From the NCBI GenBank assembly GCA_015075745.1, contig JABTTW010000004.1, forward strand, positions 1 through 64,000: DNA of 64,000 nucleotides, read 5' to 3'. Under the pieces are notes generated by a model. That model ran no database searches. It was given only the letters and a program-made list of their open reading frames with translations, and had not been told where the DNA came from. Below, in pieces: positions 8,907 through 17,412 of the stretch. Within the stretch, counting starts at the first letter, position 1, and each line of letters begins with the position of its first letter. The stretch is from Planctomycetia bacterium. Its GTDB lineage: Bacteria > Planctomycetota > Phycisphaerae > UBA1845 > UTPLA1. A program made the position numbers and the translations under genes.

Positions 8907-10172
8907 TCAAGGACATGGGCCTGTCAGCAAGCAGGATACAAAGTCGGCGGTGTCGGCTATGGTCGTCGCATCGTCACCCGTGAAATCGCCATTTAATATG
9001 TTGCAGTTCGAGAATTCAGCCGCGTACTGCGCAGTGTCGATGAGGGCAAGCACGAAAGCCTGAACGTCGGCGCCGTCGATATTCCCGTCGCAGTTCATGT
9101 CACCCAGTAGATCGAGCGTGACGATCCAGGCGCGGGATCCTCCGTGTCCGATGATTCGGCGACCGTTCGCGGAGATCGCCTGGCACACGGGAAGGGTGTC
9201 GGTGAGCGGGATGGCGCCGCCGTGGGCATTCACGTATGTCTTCAGATCGAGGTAGGGCGGCACACCGCCTTCGAGCAGCCAAGCCACCCGATTGCCGAGA
9301 CGAAAGTCGAACCCGACGATGGTGCCCTGGTCTGAGATGTCCATGGGGATACCGACCCAGAAGTTCTGCATCGATCCCGTCCCCAGCATCTCTCGTTGCC
9401 AGCCGGACATGGTGAGGGTCCATTTGACGGCTCGATTGTCCGACTCCGTTGTCGCCCACGTGCCGAGCATGATGGTCCCGGCGTCGTTGATGCCCATGAC
9501 TTCGCCTCGGGCGGCGGCGGTTGGGTCGAGGGTCTCACCGGTGAGCAGCCCGTTCCAGATGGCGGGCGTGCGGGAGGATGTTCCCTGGGCAAATCCGCCG
9601 ATCAGGTTTCCATCTGCGGAGAGGACCGACGCCCGGTTGCCGCCAAAGCCGACGAATTGCAATTCCTGCATACCTGTTGCCTGAGTCCAGCGAAACCCGC
9701 GGCCGCTGCATCCATTCCACGAAAGGCCCACGGCGACCGTGCCGTCGGCGGAGAGTTCGTATCCGTTGCTCCGGCTGGGACATTCCAATGCGTTCGGCAA
9801 GTAACCCAGGCTCTGCCAGCCGGTCGATGCGGTCCAGATGGCCGCGGTCTCGCCGAGCTGGGGATCGGGACTCATGGGATCGGGCATGTCTCCCAGGATA
9901 ACAGTTCCATCATCCGAGACCGCGGTGGCGCGCGATCCCTCCGGTGGGAGAAGCGTCATGACTTCGGTGACGGTGTCGTAGAGATAGGTCCCATCGGCCA
10001 CAAAATCTCCGTTCAGATCCGTGTCACCCACGATGAATCGACCATCGGGAGACATGTCGTTGGCGCTGAAGGAGCCGGGAATGATTTCGTAGGAGGCGAT
10101 GATGGCGCCATGCGCGGGGAGCGCGCAAAGCGAAACGAGAAAGGCTGAGATACTTGCGGTGACGATGCGCAT
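8907..10172 (-). CDS. Secreted HAF-repeat protein with dockerin tail (421 aa)
   Basis: A signal peptide (MRIVTASISAFLVSLCALPAHGA) leads into HAF-type repeats forming a probable beta-propeller (NGYELSADGTVAVGLSWNG, GINDAGTIMLGTW). The last 60 residues are a type I dockerin-like module with two Asp-rich calcium loops (GDMNCDGNIDGADV, NGDFTGDDATTIADT). The protein is exported and probably docks to, or is held by, another surface component; no cohesin is seen in the window. It is convergent with kinase 1 and upstream of no obvious partner. It is paralogous to the proteins at 2655 and 11138, and such families are typical of planctomycete secretomes. The function of the repeats is unknown. Confidence 0.85.
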   Translation of the reverse strand: MRIVTASISAFLVSLCALPAHGAIIASYEIIPGSFSANDMSPDGRFIVGDTDLNGDFVADGTYLYDTVTEVMTLLPPEGSRATAVSDDGTVILGDMPDPMSPDPQLGETAAIWTASTGWQSLGYLPNALECPSRSNGYELSADGTVAVGLSWNGCSGRGFRWTQATGMQELQFVGFGGNRASVLSADGNLIGGFAQGTSSRTPAIWNGLLTGETLDPTAAARGEVMGINDAGTIMLGTWATTESDNRAVKWTLTMSGWQREMLGTGSMQNFWVGIPMDISDQGTIVGFDFRLGNRVAWLLEGGVPPYLDLKTYVNAHGGAIPLTDTLPVCQAISANGRRIIGHGGSRAWIVTLDLLGDMNCDGNIDGADVQAFVLALIDTAQYAAEFSNCNILNGDFTGDDATTIADTADFVSCLLTGPCP

Positions 10173-10316
10173 GGGTCCCTCTTCTTGTGCTGCTTGCTAA
10201 TACGGGCTCAAACAAAGAGTGAATCGCGGCCCACTTGATTGCGTGGACCTGACATTGAATAGGGCATCCGAAGGCGGCGCAGTCCTATTGCTGCGCCGCC
10301 CCCGGAATACTGAAAA

Positions 10317-10955
10317 CTACCGGGCGCGCCGGCGAAGGACGCCGACAATACCGAGACCCAGCAGCGCGAGGCTGCCCGGCTCTGGAACGACGTTCCACGA
10401 GAGATTGTCAACGACCGACTGCGGGAAGAAGTCAAAACCAAGGAACCGCAGTTCGTCGAAGACCATGCCGCCGGTCGTCGTGATGTTGAACCACGAGTCA
10501 CCGACGCCGCCCCAGGCGGGCGTGATCGGCAGGACTGCAACGTCCACGCCGTCATTGAACGCTGCGACAATCGCGCCGCCGCCGAACGGGCTCGGCGGGC
10601 CGCCGTTGTCCCAACCCTGGAATGACAACTCGGTCAGGTCCTGGCCGAACTCGATAAAGACGCCGAAGGGGCCATAGTACGAGTTGGTCCCCTGAGCCGT
10701 CGCACCGGAGTTGTCGCCCACAAAATTCGCGATGGTGTCGCCCGACTGAAAGACCGGAATATTCCAGGGAGCGGCCGACCAGGAATTATTCGGGACATTG
10801 ACGCCGGTTGCGCCGCCTGGTTCGTCAAAGTTGAGCAAAATGGAATAGGTCGGCGCCGGAGCGGCGCTTTGCGTGATGATCACGCTCGCCTGCGCCTGGG
10901 AGCTCACGATCCCGACGGCGAGGGCAGCCAATGTGATGATACCAAACGATCTCAT
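10317..10955 (-). CDS. PEP-CTERM sorted exported protein
   Basis: I chose the ATG at 10955 because GGAGGAATT lies just upstream and the product begins with a signal peptide (MRSFGIITLAALAVGIVSSQAQAS); the frame continues upstream without support. The mature part of about 170 aa is beta-rich with many aromatics and resembles carbohydrate-binding jelly rolls. The C-terminus is a clear PEP-CTERM signal: VPEPGSLALLGLGIVGVLRRRAR, i.e. PEP motif, membrane helix and Arg cluster, the substrate of an exosortase. No exosortase gene is in the window. The product is probably released to the extracellular matrix. Confidence 0.88.
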   Translation of the reverse strand: MRSFGIITLAALAVGIVSSQAQASVIITQSAAPAPTYSILLNFDEPGGATGVNVPNNSWSAAPWNIPVFQSGDTIANFVGDNSGATAQGTNSYYGPFGVFIEFGQDLTELSFQGWDNGGPPSPFGGGAIVAAFNDGVDVAVLPITPAWGGVGDSWFNITTTGGMVFDELRFLGFDFFPQSVVDNLSWNVVPEPGSLALLGLGIVGVLRRRAR

Positions 10956-11137
10956 AATCAATTCCTCCAGACAGGAAGTTCTTCCTGTATCACAAACTCG
11001 GGGCTTACAAGTGACCCCTCCAAAGTTCGCATACAGATTTCCATCCACGATTCACTGACACAATCGGGTCCCGCTCACGCGGTGCAGGTCTGGTTCGCAG
11101 AATGCACCGCATCAGCGGCGACCATTTCTCAGTCCAG

Positions 11138-12433
11138 TCAATTTCCCAGCAAGTCTGCCGCAAATGCGGCCACGTCATCCACCAGGGTTCCGCCGTAAAT
11201 CGCACAAAGCTGGTTTTCCCCGGCGAGCGCCGGCTCTCCCAGCTTCGCGCGGACAAACCCGGCGATGTCGGCGCCGTCGATGACGGTGTCCTTGTTCACA
11301 TCGCCGCGCAGCGCACAACGATCGATGCGGAAACTCCGCGCCGTGTAGGGCTCGACCAGGTCTTGCCCGTTCCCCACCAGCACGCTTCCGTCGTCGGTGA
11401 TGGCCGAAAGGCTGAGAATGTCGAAGTCGGCCGGGATCGTCACGCCGTTGGCAGTGAGATACGCGGCGACATCGACGAGCCCGCCGGCCTCCGTCCAGAT
11501 GAACCCGGTGGCATTGCCGGGATGGGTGAATCGGTTGTAGCCGACCACCATGCTTCCATCCGCCGTCACGCCATTGGCAATTGCGACGCCAAACGGTGAC
11601 GCCGTTCCGGGAAGCTTTCCGATTTGTTGTTCGACCCAGGCTGACCCATTCCATCGCCAGATCGCGGCCTCCTCGACCGAGAACGGGCCGATCGGAGGAA
11701 ACCACGATGATCCAACGATGATCGTTCCGTCGGACGAGACAGCGCTGGCCTCTGCAAACCCCTCAGTCTCCTTAAGAACAGTGCGAACACCATTGACCCA
11801 TACGGTCGGCCACCAGTTGCCGAAGTTGGGATTCTCGATCCACCCGGCGACGACCGATCCATCGAAGTTCACGCCGTTCGCGCGACCGCTGCCTCCCTGG
11901 GTTCCCAGGTCGACGAGTCCTCCCGACTGCGTCCACAGACTCGGGTGCGCAGAGCCGCCCGGCTGCCCCGGACGCCAGTACAAGCCCACCAGTGTGGCGC
12001 CATCGCCGGAGAGCCCCCACGCCGAACCATACGACTGATCGAGGACGCCTCCATCCGGCGGCACCGGAGGTATGCACTGCTGCCAGCCGATGTTGATGTC
12101 CCATATGCCTTGTGTGGCGTACATGCCGTCATCGGTGAGAATCGTCGCGGAAATGCGCGTGCCGTCCGACGATACCTCAGGGGCTCCGGCGCCGACGCCG
12201 ATTGCTGGAACCGTTGCGCGACCCAGCGGCAGGATTCCGGTTTCGGCCGTCCAGTAGAAAGTCTCGTAGACGTCGTTGGTATTGCCGACGATAACGGTTC
12301 CATCGTTTGAAATATCAGTTGCCCCGCCTGCACCGATGATCTCGAAAGTGACCTGCGAAGTGGCGGAAGTGGATGCCGCGGCCATTGCCAGGGAGCCGAC
12401 CGCGATCATTGTGCTCTTCGAAAGTTTCACCAT
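11138..12433 (-). CDS. Secreted HAF-repeat protein with dockerin tail (431 aa)
   Basis: A signal peptide (MVKLSKSTMIAVGSLAMAAAS) precedes HAF repeats (ATDISNDGTVIVGNT, AWGLSGDGATLVGLYW, GVTADGSMVVGYNRF), probably a beta-propeller. A dockerin-like tail with one good calcium loop (RGDVNKDTVIDGADIAGF) and a weaker second one ends the protein. The gene lies 92 bp downstream of the subtilisin gene on the same strand and could be cotranscribed, so protease and propeller may share an extracellular function. It is a clear paralog of the 8907-10172 gene. The substrate or partner is not known. Confidence 0.85.
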   Translation of the reverse strand: MVKLSKSTMIAVGSLAMAAASTSATSQVTFEIIGAGGATDISNDGTVIVGNTNDVYETFYWTAETGILPLGRATVPAIGVGAGAPEVSSDGTRISATILTDDGMYATQGIWDINIGWQQCIPPVPPDGGVLDQSYGSAWGLSGDGATLVGLYWRPGQPGGSAHPSLWTQSGGLVDLGTQGGSGRANGVNFDGSVVAGWIENPNFGNWWPTVWVNGVRTVLKETEGFAEASAVSSDGTIIVGSSWFPPIGPFSVEEAAIWRWNGSAWVEQQIGKLPGTASPFGVAIANGVTADGSMVVGYNRFTHPGNATGFIWTEAGGLVDVAAYLTANGVTIPADFDILSLSAITDDGSVLVGNGQDLVEPYTARSFRIDRCALRGDVNKDTVIDGADIAGFVRAKLGEPALAGENQLCAIYGGTLVDDVAAFAADLLGN

Positions 12434-12525
12434 TTACTCCTTCTTACTTCTTCTCAGCATCCGCCTTCATGAGTCGAGGTTGCATCTGTCTGCCTTCGCC
12501 GCAACCAACGACACACCTTTGGTGG

Positions 12526-15500
12526 TCAGGGGTTCAACACGCCATCCACAAATCCCTGAATGTCATTGCCGTCCAGATCTCCGTCGCCGTTCGGATCGAG
12601 CCAGCAATCCGGCCCGGCCTGCGGGAACTCGCTCAGCAATTCGCCGACAAACACGTTGATATCAGCCTGCGAGTAATCGCAGGGGACTGTGACGCACTGG
12701 GTCACCGCGATTGAAACGGCGTCGATCGCTGCTTCCACGGTGCTAGAGGTGCCCACATCCGTCGCCAGGAATCTGATCTGCGTCGTCGAAGACGGGCTGA
12801 CTCCCGCCGCGATCATCATGTCCGATGTGATCGTTGCCAAAAGCCAGAACGTCTCCGTGCTGGAGCCTGTGGCGTAGTGCCATCGGAAGACTTCCGCCCA
12901 GGGCCCTGCCATGCCATTGGCACTCACTTCCGCGGTCAGCCGGTCGCTACCGGAGGTCTGATCGTTGGTGTACAGGTAGTACGCAAATGTGATCTCGGAA
13001 GGCGTGCCGGACATATCGAACACCGGAGAGGTGAGGATGACGCTGCCGTTGTCCACGTCATCAGGCCCCGACGAATTCGCGGTCACAAAGCACTGCCCAC
13101 TGCCGTCCGCGTCATACTGCGGGCCGAACCCAAGCGGACCCCGCGTTGCGGGCACACCGCGCTGCCAGAAGCCGGCCGTCGCGCCGGCTGCGCTCGTTGT
13201 CCATCCGTTATCCGTCTCGAAGGATTCCTCGAAGACAGGCGCCGATGCGCCGAGAATCGCGGAGTAAAAACTCGTCGGTGCGTCAAACGGCGACTGGACC
13301 AGTCCACTGACCGTTCCGGTGACGCTCACGTAGTACTCGATGGTTTGCTCGCACGTCGCGGCCGGCAGCACACCGACGTACGCAGCGCCGACATCGGCAG
13401 TCAGCGGCAAAGTCTGAAACGCGCCGCCGCCAAGGCGGTAATGCAGCATCGCACTGCCCGGCACGATGTTCTCGCCGACGGCAAGAAACTGGACCTTGAT
13501 CTCCTGTGCCTCGCCGGCATTAACAATTGATGGAAGGCCCGCCGGGAAGTCGATCGCAATGCCCGACTGATCTGCGCCATCGCCGACCAGCGAAAACGAC
13601 TGCGGACCTTCGGGAACGTTGTAGCCGGAGACTTCAATCGTCCAGACGCCCGCCTCCGGATTCTGAACAAGCACATGCTCAATGTTGTTCACGTGGTCCG
13701 GTTGTGTCTGAATGGCAGGATTGGCGGGCATCGCGGGATTAAGCGTCCACGGATAGTAACGTGTGGCCGAGGGGCTTATGACGATCAGCTCGAGATCATT
13801 CACCAGCGACGATGCGACGTTGGGTACCGCCGGGTAATCGTCCCAGGCCAGCGTCACCTTCAACTCGGGCGTCCCGCCGCTCACGTTGATCGTTCGAGTC
13901 AAAGCGCCTCCCTGCGTCAGTGAGTCCTCACGGAACTTGCCTGTCCGCATCAGATCGATCGCCGGTTGAATACGAACCGAGCCATAGCCGAACTTATAGT
14001 CCGGCCCGGCGTTTCCAAGGTCCACGGCGGTGTGCGCGAGGAGTGCCTTGAGCGTGGCGTTACGCGGCAGCGGCCGATCGGGGAACTGCGCCTTGAAGTC
14101 CTGAATCAGCAGAGCGGAAAGGCCCGTCACGGTCGGCGCGGCCATCGAAGTTCCGCAGATCGTGACATATCCGGTGTTGTCGAACCCGCTCACCGAGGTG
14201 ACGCCGTTATCGCCGCCGACCTGACAGCCGGGCGCGACGAAGTCCGGCTTGATGCGGCCGTCATCGACAGGCCCCCAGCTACTAAAGTCTGTCATCGAGT
14301 CGTCATTGGCGTTCACAGCACCGACGACGATGTGATTCTTTCCCGCGTGCGGCGGAGGTACCGTGCCGTACGCCGTTCCGCATCGCGCTGCGCTGCGCTC
14401 GTTGCCTGCGCCCCAGACCGACATGAAAGGTCGGCCCAATGAGCCGCGAACGATGCCGTCAATCAATCCCGAGACGGCGGTGTAGTCTCCCTCGATCGAA
14501 CAATCGAGGAAGCTGCTCGATGCCAGGTTAAGCGCCAGCGAAGCGTTCATGATCTCCGCGCCGTTGGCGATGGCGTCGGTGACGTTGGACTCCAGATCAA
14601 GGGGGTCGGTTACAAATATGATGCCCAAAGGCTCAAGGCTGTTGAATGAGTATGACAGGATGCTCACGGCGGGGGCCATGCCGCGCTGAATGCGATTCAG
14701 GCTCTGGATGCCGCTGCCGCCGATGATTCCCGCAACGTGCGTCGCGTGAACGCCGTAGCCATCAGGGTCCATTCGCACGACACGATTGCCGAAGTCGAAA
14801 TGTGTGTCGCGGACCGTCCCGCCGTCGTAGACCATGACCGTGACCCCTGTTCCATCGAGGACGTAGGGGGCGGCCTGGACGACATTGGCGCCGGTTAAGG
14901 CGCGGTTTTCCGCGTTCGCCGTTCCGAGTGCCGGCAAGGCGGGCTCCACAAACATCACCTGGTCGATATTCGCGAGCTGCGAGACTTTGTCGAAGGGAAG
15001 TTCTACGAGAAAGACGGGCATGCTCTTGAGGCAGGAACGGATTCTTCCGCCGACCGAGCCGATGGCCGCAATGGCGTTGTTACTAGAGGTTCCCTTGTGA
15101 AAGGACACGTAGGTCACAACCCGCGATGCCGCGCCGGCCGTGGCCTCCGTGTTCTCAGCCTGTGGTAATACGATCCAGGCCGGTGGTTCAGGCGAGGCCA
15201 GAAGCGGATGACGCTTCTGCTCGGGAGTGATTCGCTCAGCTCCGATTAGTTCGTGAACGTCGAAGAGCCGTTCGCGCTGCGATGCAACGCGGCGCACGTC
15301 GGCAAAGAATGCGAATCCGCCGAGAGGCTCCGTGAGGATGATGCCGGAGGCTTGCAGCTTTTCGCGCGTCGCATGCGTCAACGGGCCGTCGAACTCCACG
15401 ACGACATGCTTCGACGCTTCGGCGCCTTCCTGCATCAGCAACTCAACGGCGGCCTCATGCGTCTGTTGAACGATCGGTGATAGACCGGATTTCCAGTGGA

Positions 15501-15663
15501 CCTTCGCTGCAAGAGGGCGGGAAGCAATTGGCAGGAGGATCGCCGCAAACATGAGAGCTTTGATGAGTTGAGCAGAGTATCTGATGTCCCCGGGGATCTG
15601 GGGCGCGGATCGATGTGTCGCATTCGCCGACGACACCGATGGCCTCATGGGGATATGAATCAT
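12526..15663 (-). CDS. Secreted subtilisin-like serine protease (S8) with dockerin
   Basis: This protease is of about 1,045 aa. The ATG at 15663 has GAGGAAC six bases upstream; a longer frame to 15681 is possible. After a signal or membrane helix (ALMFAAILLPIA) and a propeptide-like region comes the S8 domain with Asp in VMVYDGGT (about residue 280), His in GVHATHVAG (about 306) and Ser in GTSMAAP (about 506), a complete triad. A proprotein-convertase P-like or jelly-roll region follows (NNIEHVLVQNPEAGVWTIEV), then a beta-rich region and a C-terminal dockerin (DLDGNDIQGFVDG). It is exported and degrades proteins outside the cytoplasmic membrane, perhaps within an assembled complex. Confidence 0.9.
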   Translation of the reverse strand: MIHIPMRPSVSSANATHRSAPQIPGDIRYSAQLIKALMFAAILLPIASRPLAAKVHWKSGLSPIVQQTHEAAVELLMQEGAEASKHVVVEFDGPLTHATREKLQASGIILTEPLGGFAFFADVRRVASQRERLFDVHELIGAERITPEQKRHPLLASPEPPAWIVLPQAENTEATAGAASRVVTYVSFHKGTSSNNAIAAIGSVGGRIRSCLKSMPVFLVELPFDKVSQLANIDQVMFVEPALPALGTANAENRALTGANVVQAAPYVLDGTGVTVMVYDGGTVRDTHFDFGNRVVRMDPDGYGVHATHVAGIIGGSGIQSLNRIQRGMAPAVSILSYSFNSLEPLGIIFVTDPLDLESNVTDAIANGAEIMNASLALNLASSSFLDCSIEGDYTAVSGLIDGIVRGSLGRPFMSVWGAGNERSAARCGTAYGTVPPPHAGKNHIVVGAVNANDDSMTDFSSWGPVDDGRIKPDFVAPGCQVGGDNGVTSVSGFDNTGYVTICGTSMAAPTVTGLSALLIQDFKAQFPDRPLPRNATLKALLAHTAVDLGNAGPDYKFGYGSVRIQPAIDLMRTGKFREDSLTQGGALTRTINVSGGTPELKVTLAWDDYPAVPNVASSLVNDLELIVISPSATRYYPWTLNPAMPANPAIQTQPDHVNNIEHVLVQNPEAGVWTIEVSGYNVPEGPQSFSLVGDGADQSGIAIDFPAGLPSIVNAGEAQEIKVQFLAVGENIVPGSAMLHYRLGGGAFQTLPLTADVGAAYVGVLPAATCEQTIEYYVSVTGTVSGLVQSPFDAPTSFYSAILGASAPVFEESFETDNGWTTSAAGATAGFWQRGVPATRGPLGFGPQYDADGSGQCFVTANSSGPDDVDNGSVILTSPVFDMSGTPSEITFAYYLYTNDQTSGSDRLTAEVSANGMAGPWAEVFRWHYATGSSTETFWLLATITSDMMIAAGVSPSSTTQIRFLATDVGTSSTVEAAIDAVSIAVTQCVTVPCDYSQADINVFVGELLSEFPQAGPDCWLDPNGDGDLDGNDIQGFVDGVLNP

Positions 15664-15991
15664 TGATACGTTCCTCATCAAACTCGGTGGGACGGGTACG
15701 CCGTACCGGTTAAGTCATTGCCCGCGGAAGCACCTTGAGAAACCGTATTGGACTCATGCAGGATTGATTGGATTGGCATCGAACTACACCCAAGTTGGCG
15801 TCCAGATCCGTCTCACCCCGCAGCGAGGACTTTTGTTACTCTACCAGCTTGGACGTTTCCTTACAAGTATCCCTGGGGAAAAATGCAGGTAAATCTCTGG
15901 TGGTACTTGAAATCCCATCTGATTACTGTTATAGAGTGATTGGTAGAGGTTATTGCCAGGTCGCCCGGCGGAAGTTGTCAGAACGTAATCT
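15664..15991. other. Divergent intergenic region
   Basis: These 328 bases separate the subtilisin gene (minus) from the gene at 15992 (plus) and should hold promoters for both. I see no coding sequence, repeat or clear operator. GC is lower than in the flanking genes, especially from 15870 to 15960. Confidence 0.5.
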
Positions 15992-17236
15992 ATGCCAAAT
16001 TCAAGACTTAACACCTCAGAAGCATCATTCCCTCCTTTCGAAGAGCACGCCCGCACCGTTTTTGAGCAATTCCGCGCAAACGTCACTGAGATCTTCACGG
16101 CTATGGATCTGAACTTATCCAAGCCGCAGGACGTTGCCCGTCGGCTTCACCTGAATAAAAACCTCACCTGGAAGATCTCCCGGATCGTCCGCGAGCACGA
16201 TCCGGCCGCGGCGTTTCCACACATGCCGGGAAAGGCCGGCCTGACGATTCTTGTCGACTCATTAAGGAAGGCCGGCGCACCATCCGCCGGACTCAACGCG
16301 CTCAACGACACGCTGCGCGGACTTGACGATTTGATTGAAGTTCACGCCGGTGATCGAGAAACTTTCGACATGATGATCGGCGGCCTGGCTCGCGCGACGG
16401 ACGGCCAGCAGCAGGGCGAGTCTCAGAGAAAACTTTCCTTTCGCGGCAACAGCGCGATATTCGGGGTTCAGGCGCGCGTGCAGCTTTGCGTCAACTTCAT
16501 CGCGCCCAGTGATGATCCGCAGTTCGTCGATCTCGCCTGGCTCAGCGGCCTGGTGGACTTTCGACGACTTCGCGGCGACACATCCTGGGCGATCGCCTCA
16601 GCGCGGAAAGCGACCGACGACGGGACCATTCTTCCTGTCGGCGACTTACGAGCCATCGACCCGGACTATCACGGTGAGGATTGTGCGCCGCTGCTCGGAA
16701 AGTTCTGCTCCGATCCCATCCCGGCGATTCGCGCGGACTTCGGCGCCGACGGCTTCGTTCGATATGAGCTCGTCGAGGGGCCCATCGGAAACACGGCCGC
16801 GGCCACGTGCATTGTCGGTATTTACGGCCGGCGGTTCGTTCGCCGCATCGCCGAGGCCAACGATACGATGGGTGAGCATGTCGCGCGATTGAATACCCCC
16901 GTGGAACTTCTCATTCACGACTTCTTCGTGCATAAGGACTTGAAGTACGCCTTCTCGCCGGACGTATTCCTCTACAGCCAGCTTCCCAGCCTCCCGCCGT
17001 TTCCGAAGGGAGGCCGTAAGCGCGGACTCCTTCCGCTCTACGAAAAGATTCAGAGTCTCGGAAAGGGCTCATCCGCCGTACTGACCCCGGAACTGCCGCA
17101 GTATCACGGTATGATCGAGTCGGTCTTTGGGCGATTGGAGTGGAGGGATAAGGACTTTCACGTCTTTCGGTTCATCATGAAGTACCCGCCGATTCCCACG
17201 TTGGCTGTTCTGCGCTACGACCTCCCAAAGGCTTAG
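15992..17236 (+). CDS. Conserved hypothetical protein with HTH-like N-terminus
   Basis: This 414-aa cytoplasmic protein has no signal peptide or membrane helix. Residues 40-70 read like a helix-turn-helix (LSKPQDVARRLHLNKNLTWKISRIV), which suggests DNA binding. The rest is a mixed alpha/beta region with no motif I can name (GNSAIFGVQARVQLCVNF, RFIMKYPPIPTLAVL). The first gene of the plus-strand pair, it is 176 bp upstream of the OPT transporter and could regulate it, which is inference only. The ATG at 15992 follows a TAATCT stretch without a strong ribosome site. Confidence 0.6.
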   Translation: MPNSRLNTSEASFPPFEEHARTVFEQFRANVTEIFTAMDLNLSKPQDVARRLHLNKNLTWKISRIVREHDPAAAFPHMPGKAGLTILVDSLRKAGAPSAGLNALNDTLRGLDDLIEVHAGDRETFDMMIGGLARATDGQQQGESQRKLSFRGNSAIFGVQARVQLCVNFIAPSDDPQFVDLAWLSGLVDFRRLRGDTSWAIASARKATDDGTILPVGDLRAIDPDYHGEDCAPLLGKFCSDPIPAIRADFGADGFVRYELVEGPIGNTAAATCIVGIYGRRFVRRIAEANDTMGEHVARLNTPVELLIHDFFVHKDLKYAFSPDVFLYSQLPSLPPFPKGGRKRGLLPLYEKIQSLGKGSSAVLTPELPQYHGMIESVFGRLEWRDKDFHVFRFIMKYPPIPTLAVLRYDLPKA

Positions 17237-17412
17237 CGTCAAGTCGTCTTTCGAAGTCTACGCACGGTTCGTTTTTCTCAAATCACCCCATCGGGCCCGT
17301 GGAAGAACGACCGGGAAATCGTGAGGCATCCTGTTACCATGAGTACCGGCTGGTCCCTTGAAAGGACCATTTGTTCGGATGAGTTGTCGTTGCCTTCGAC
17401 GGACTTCGATAC

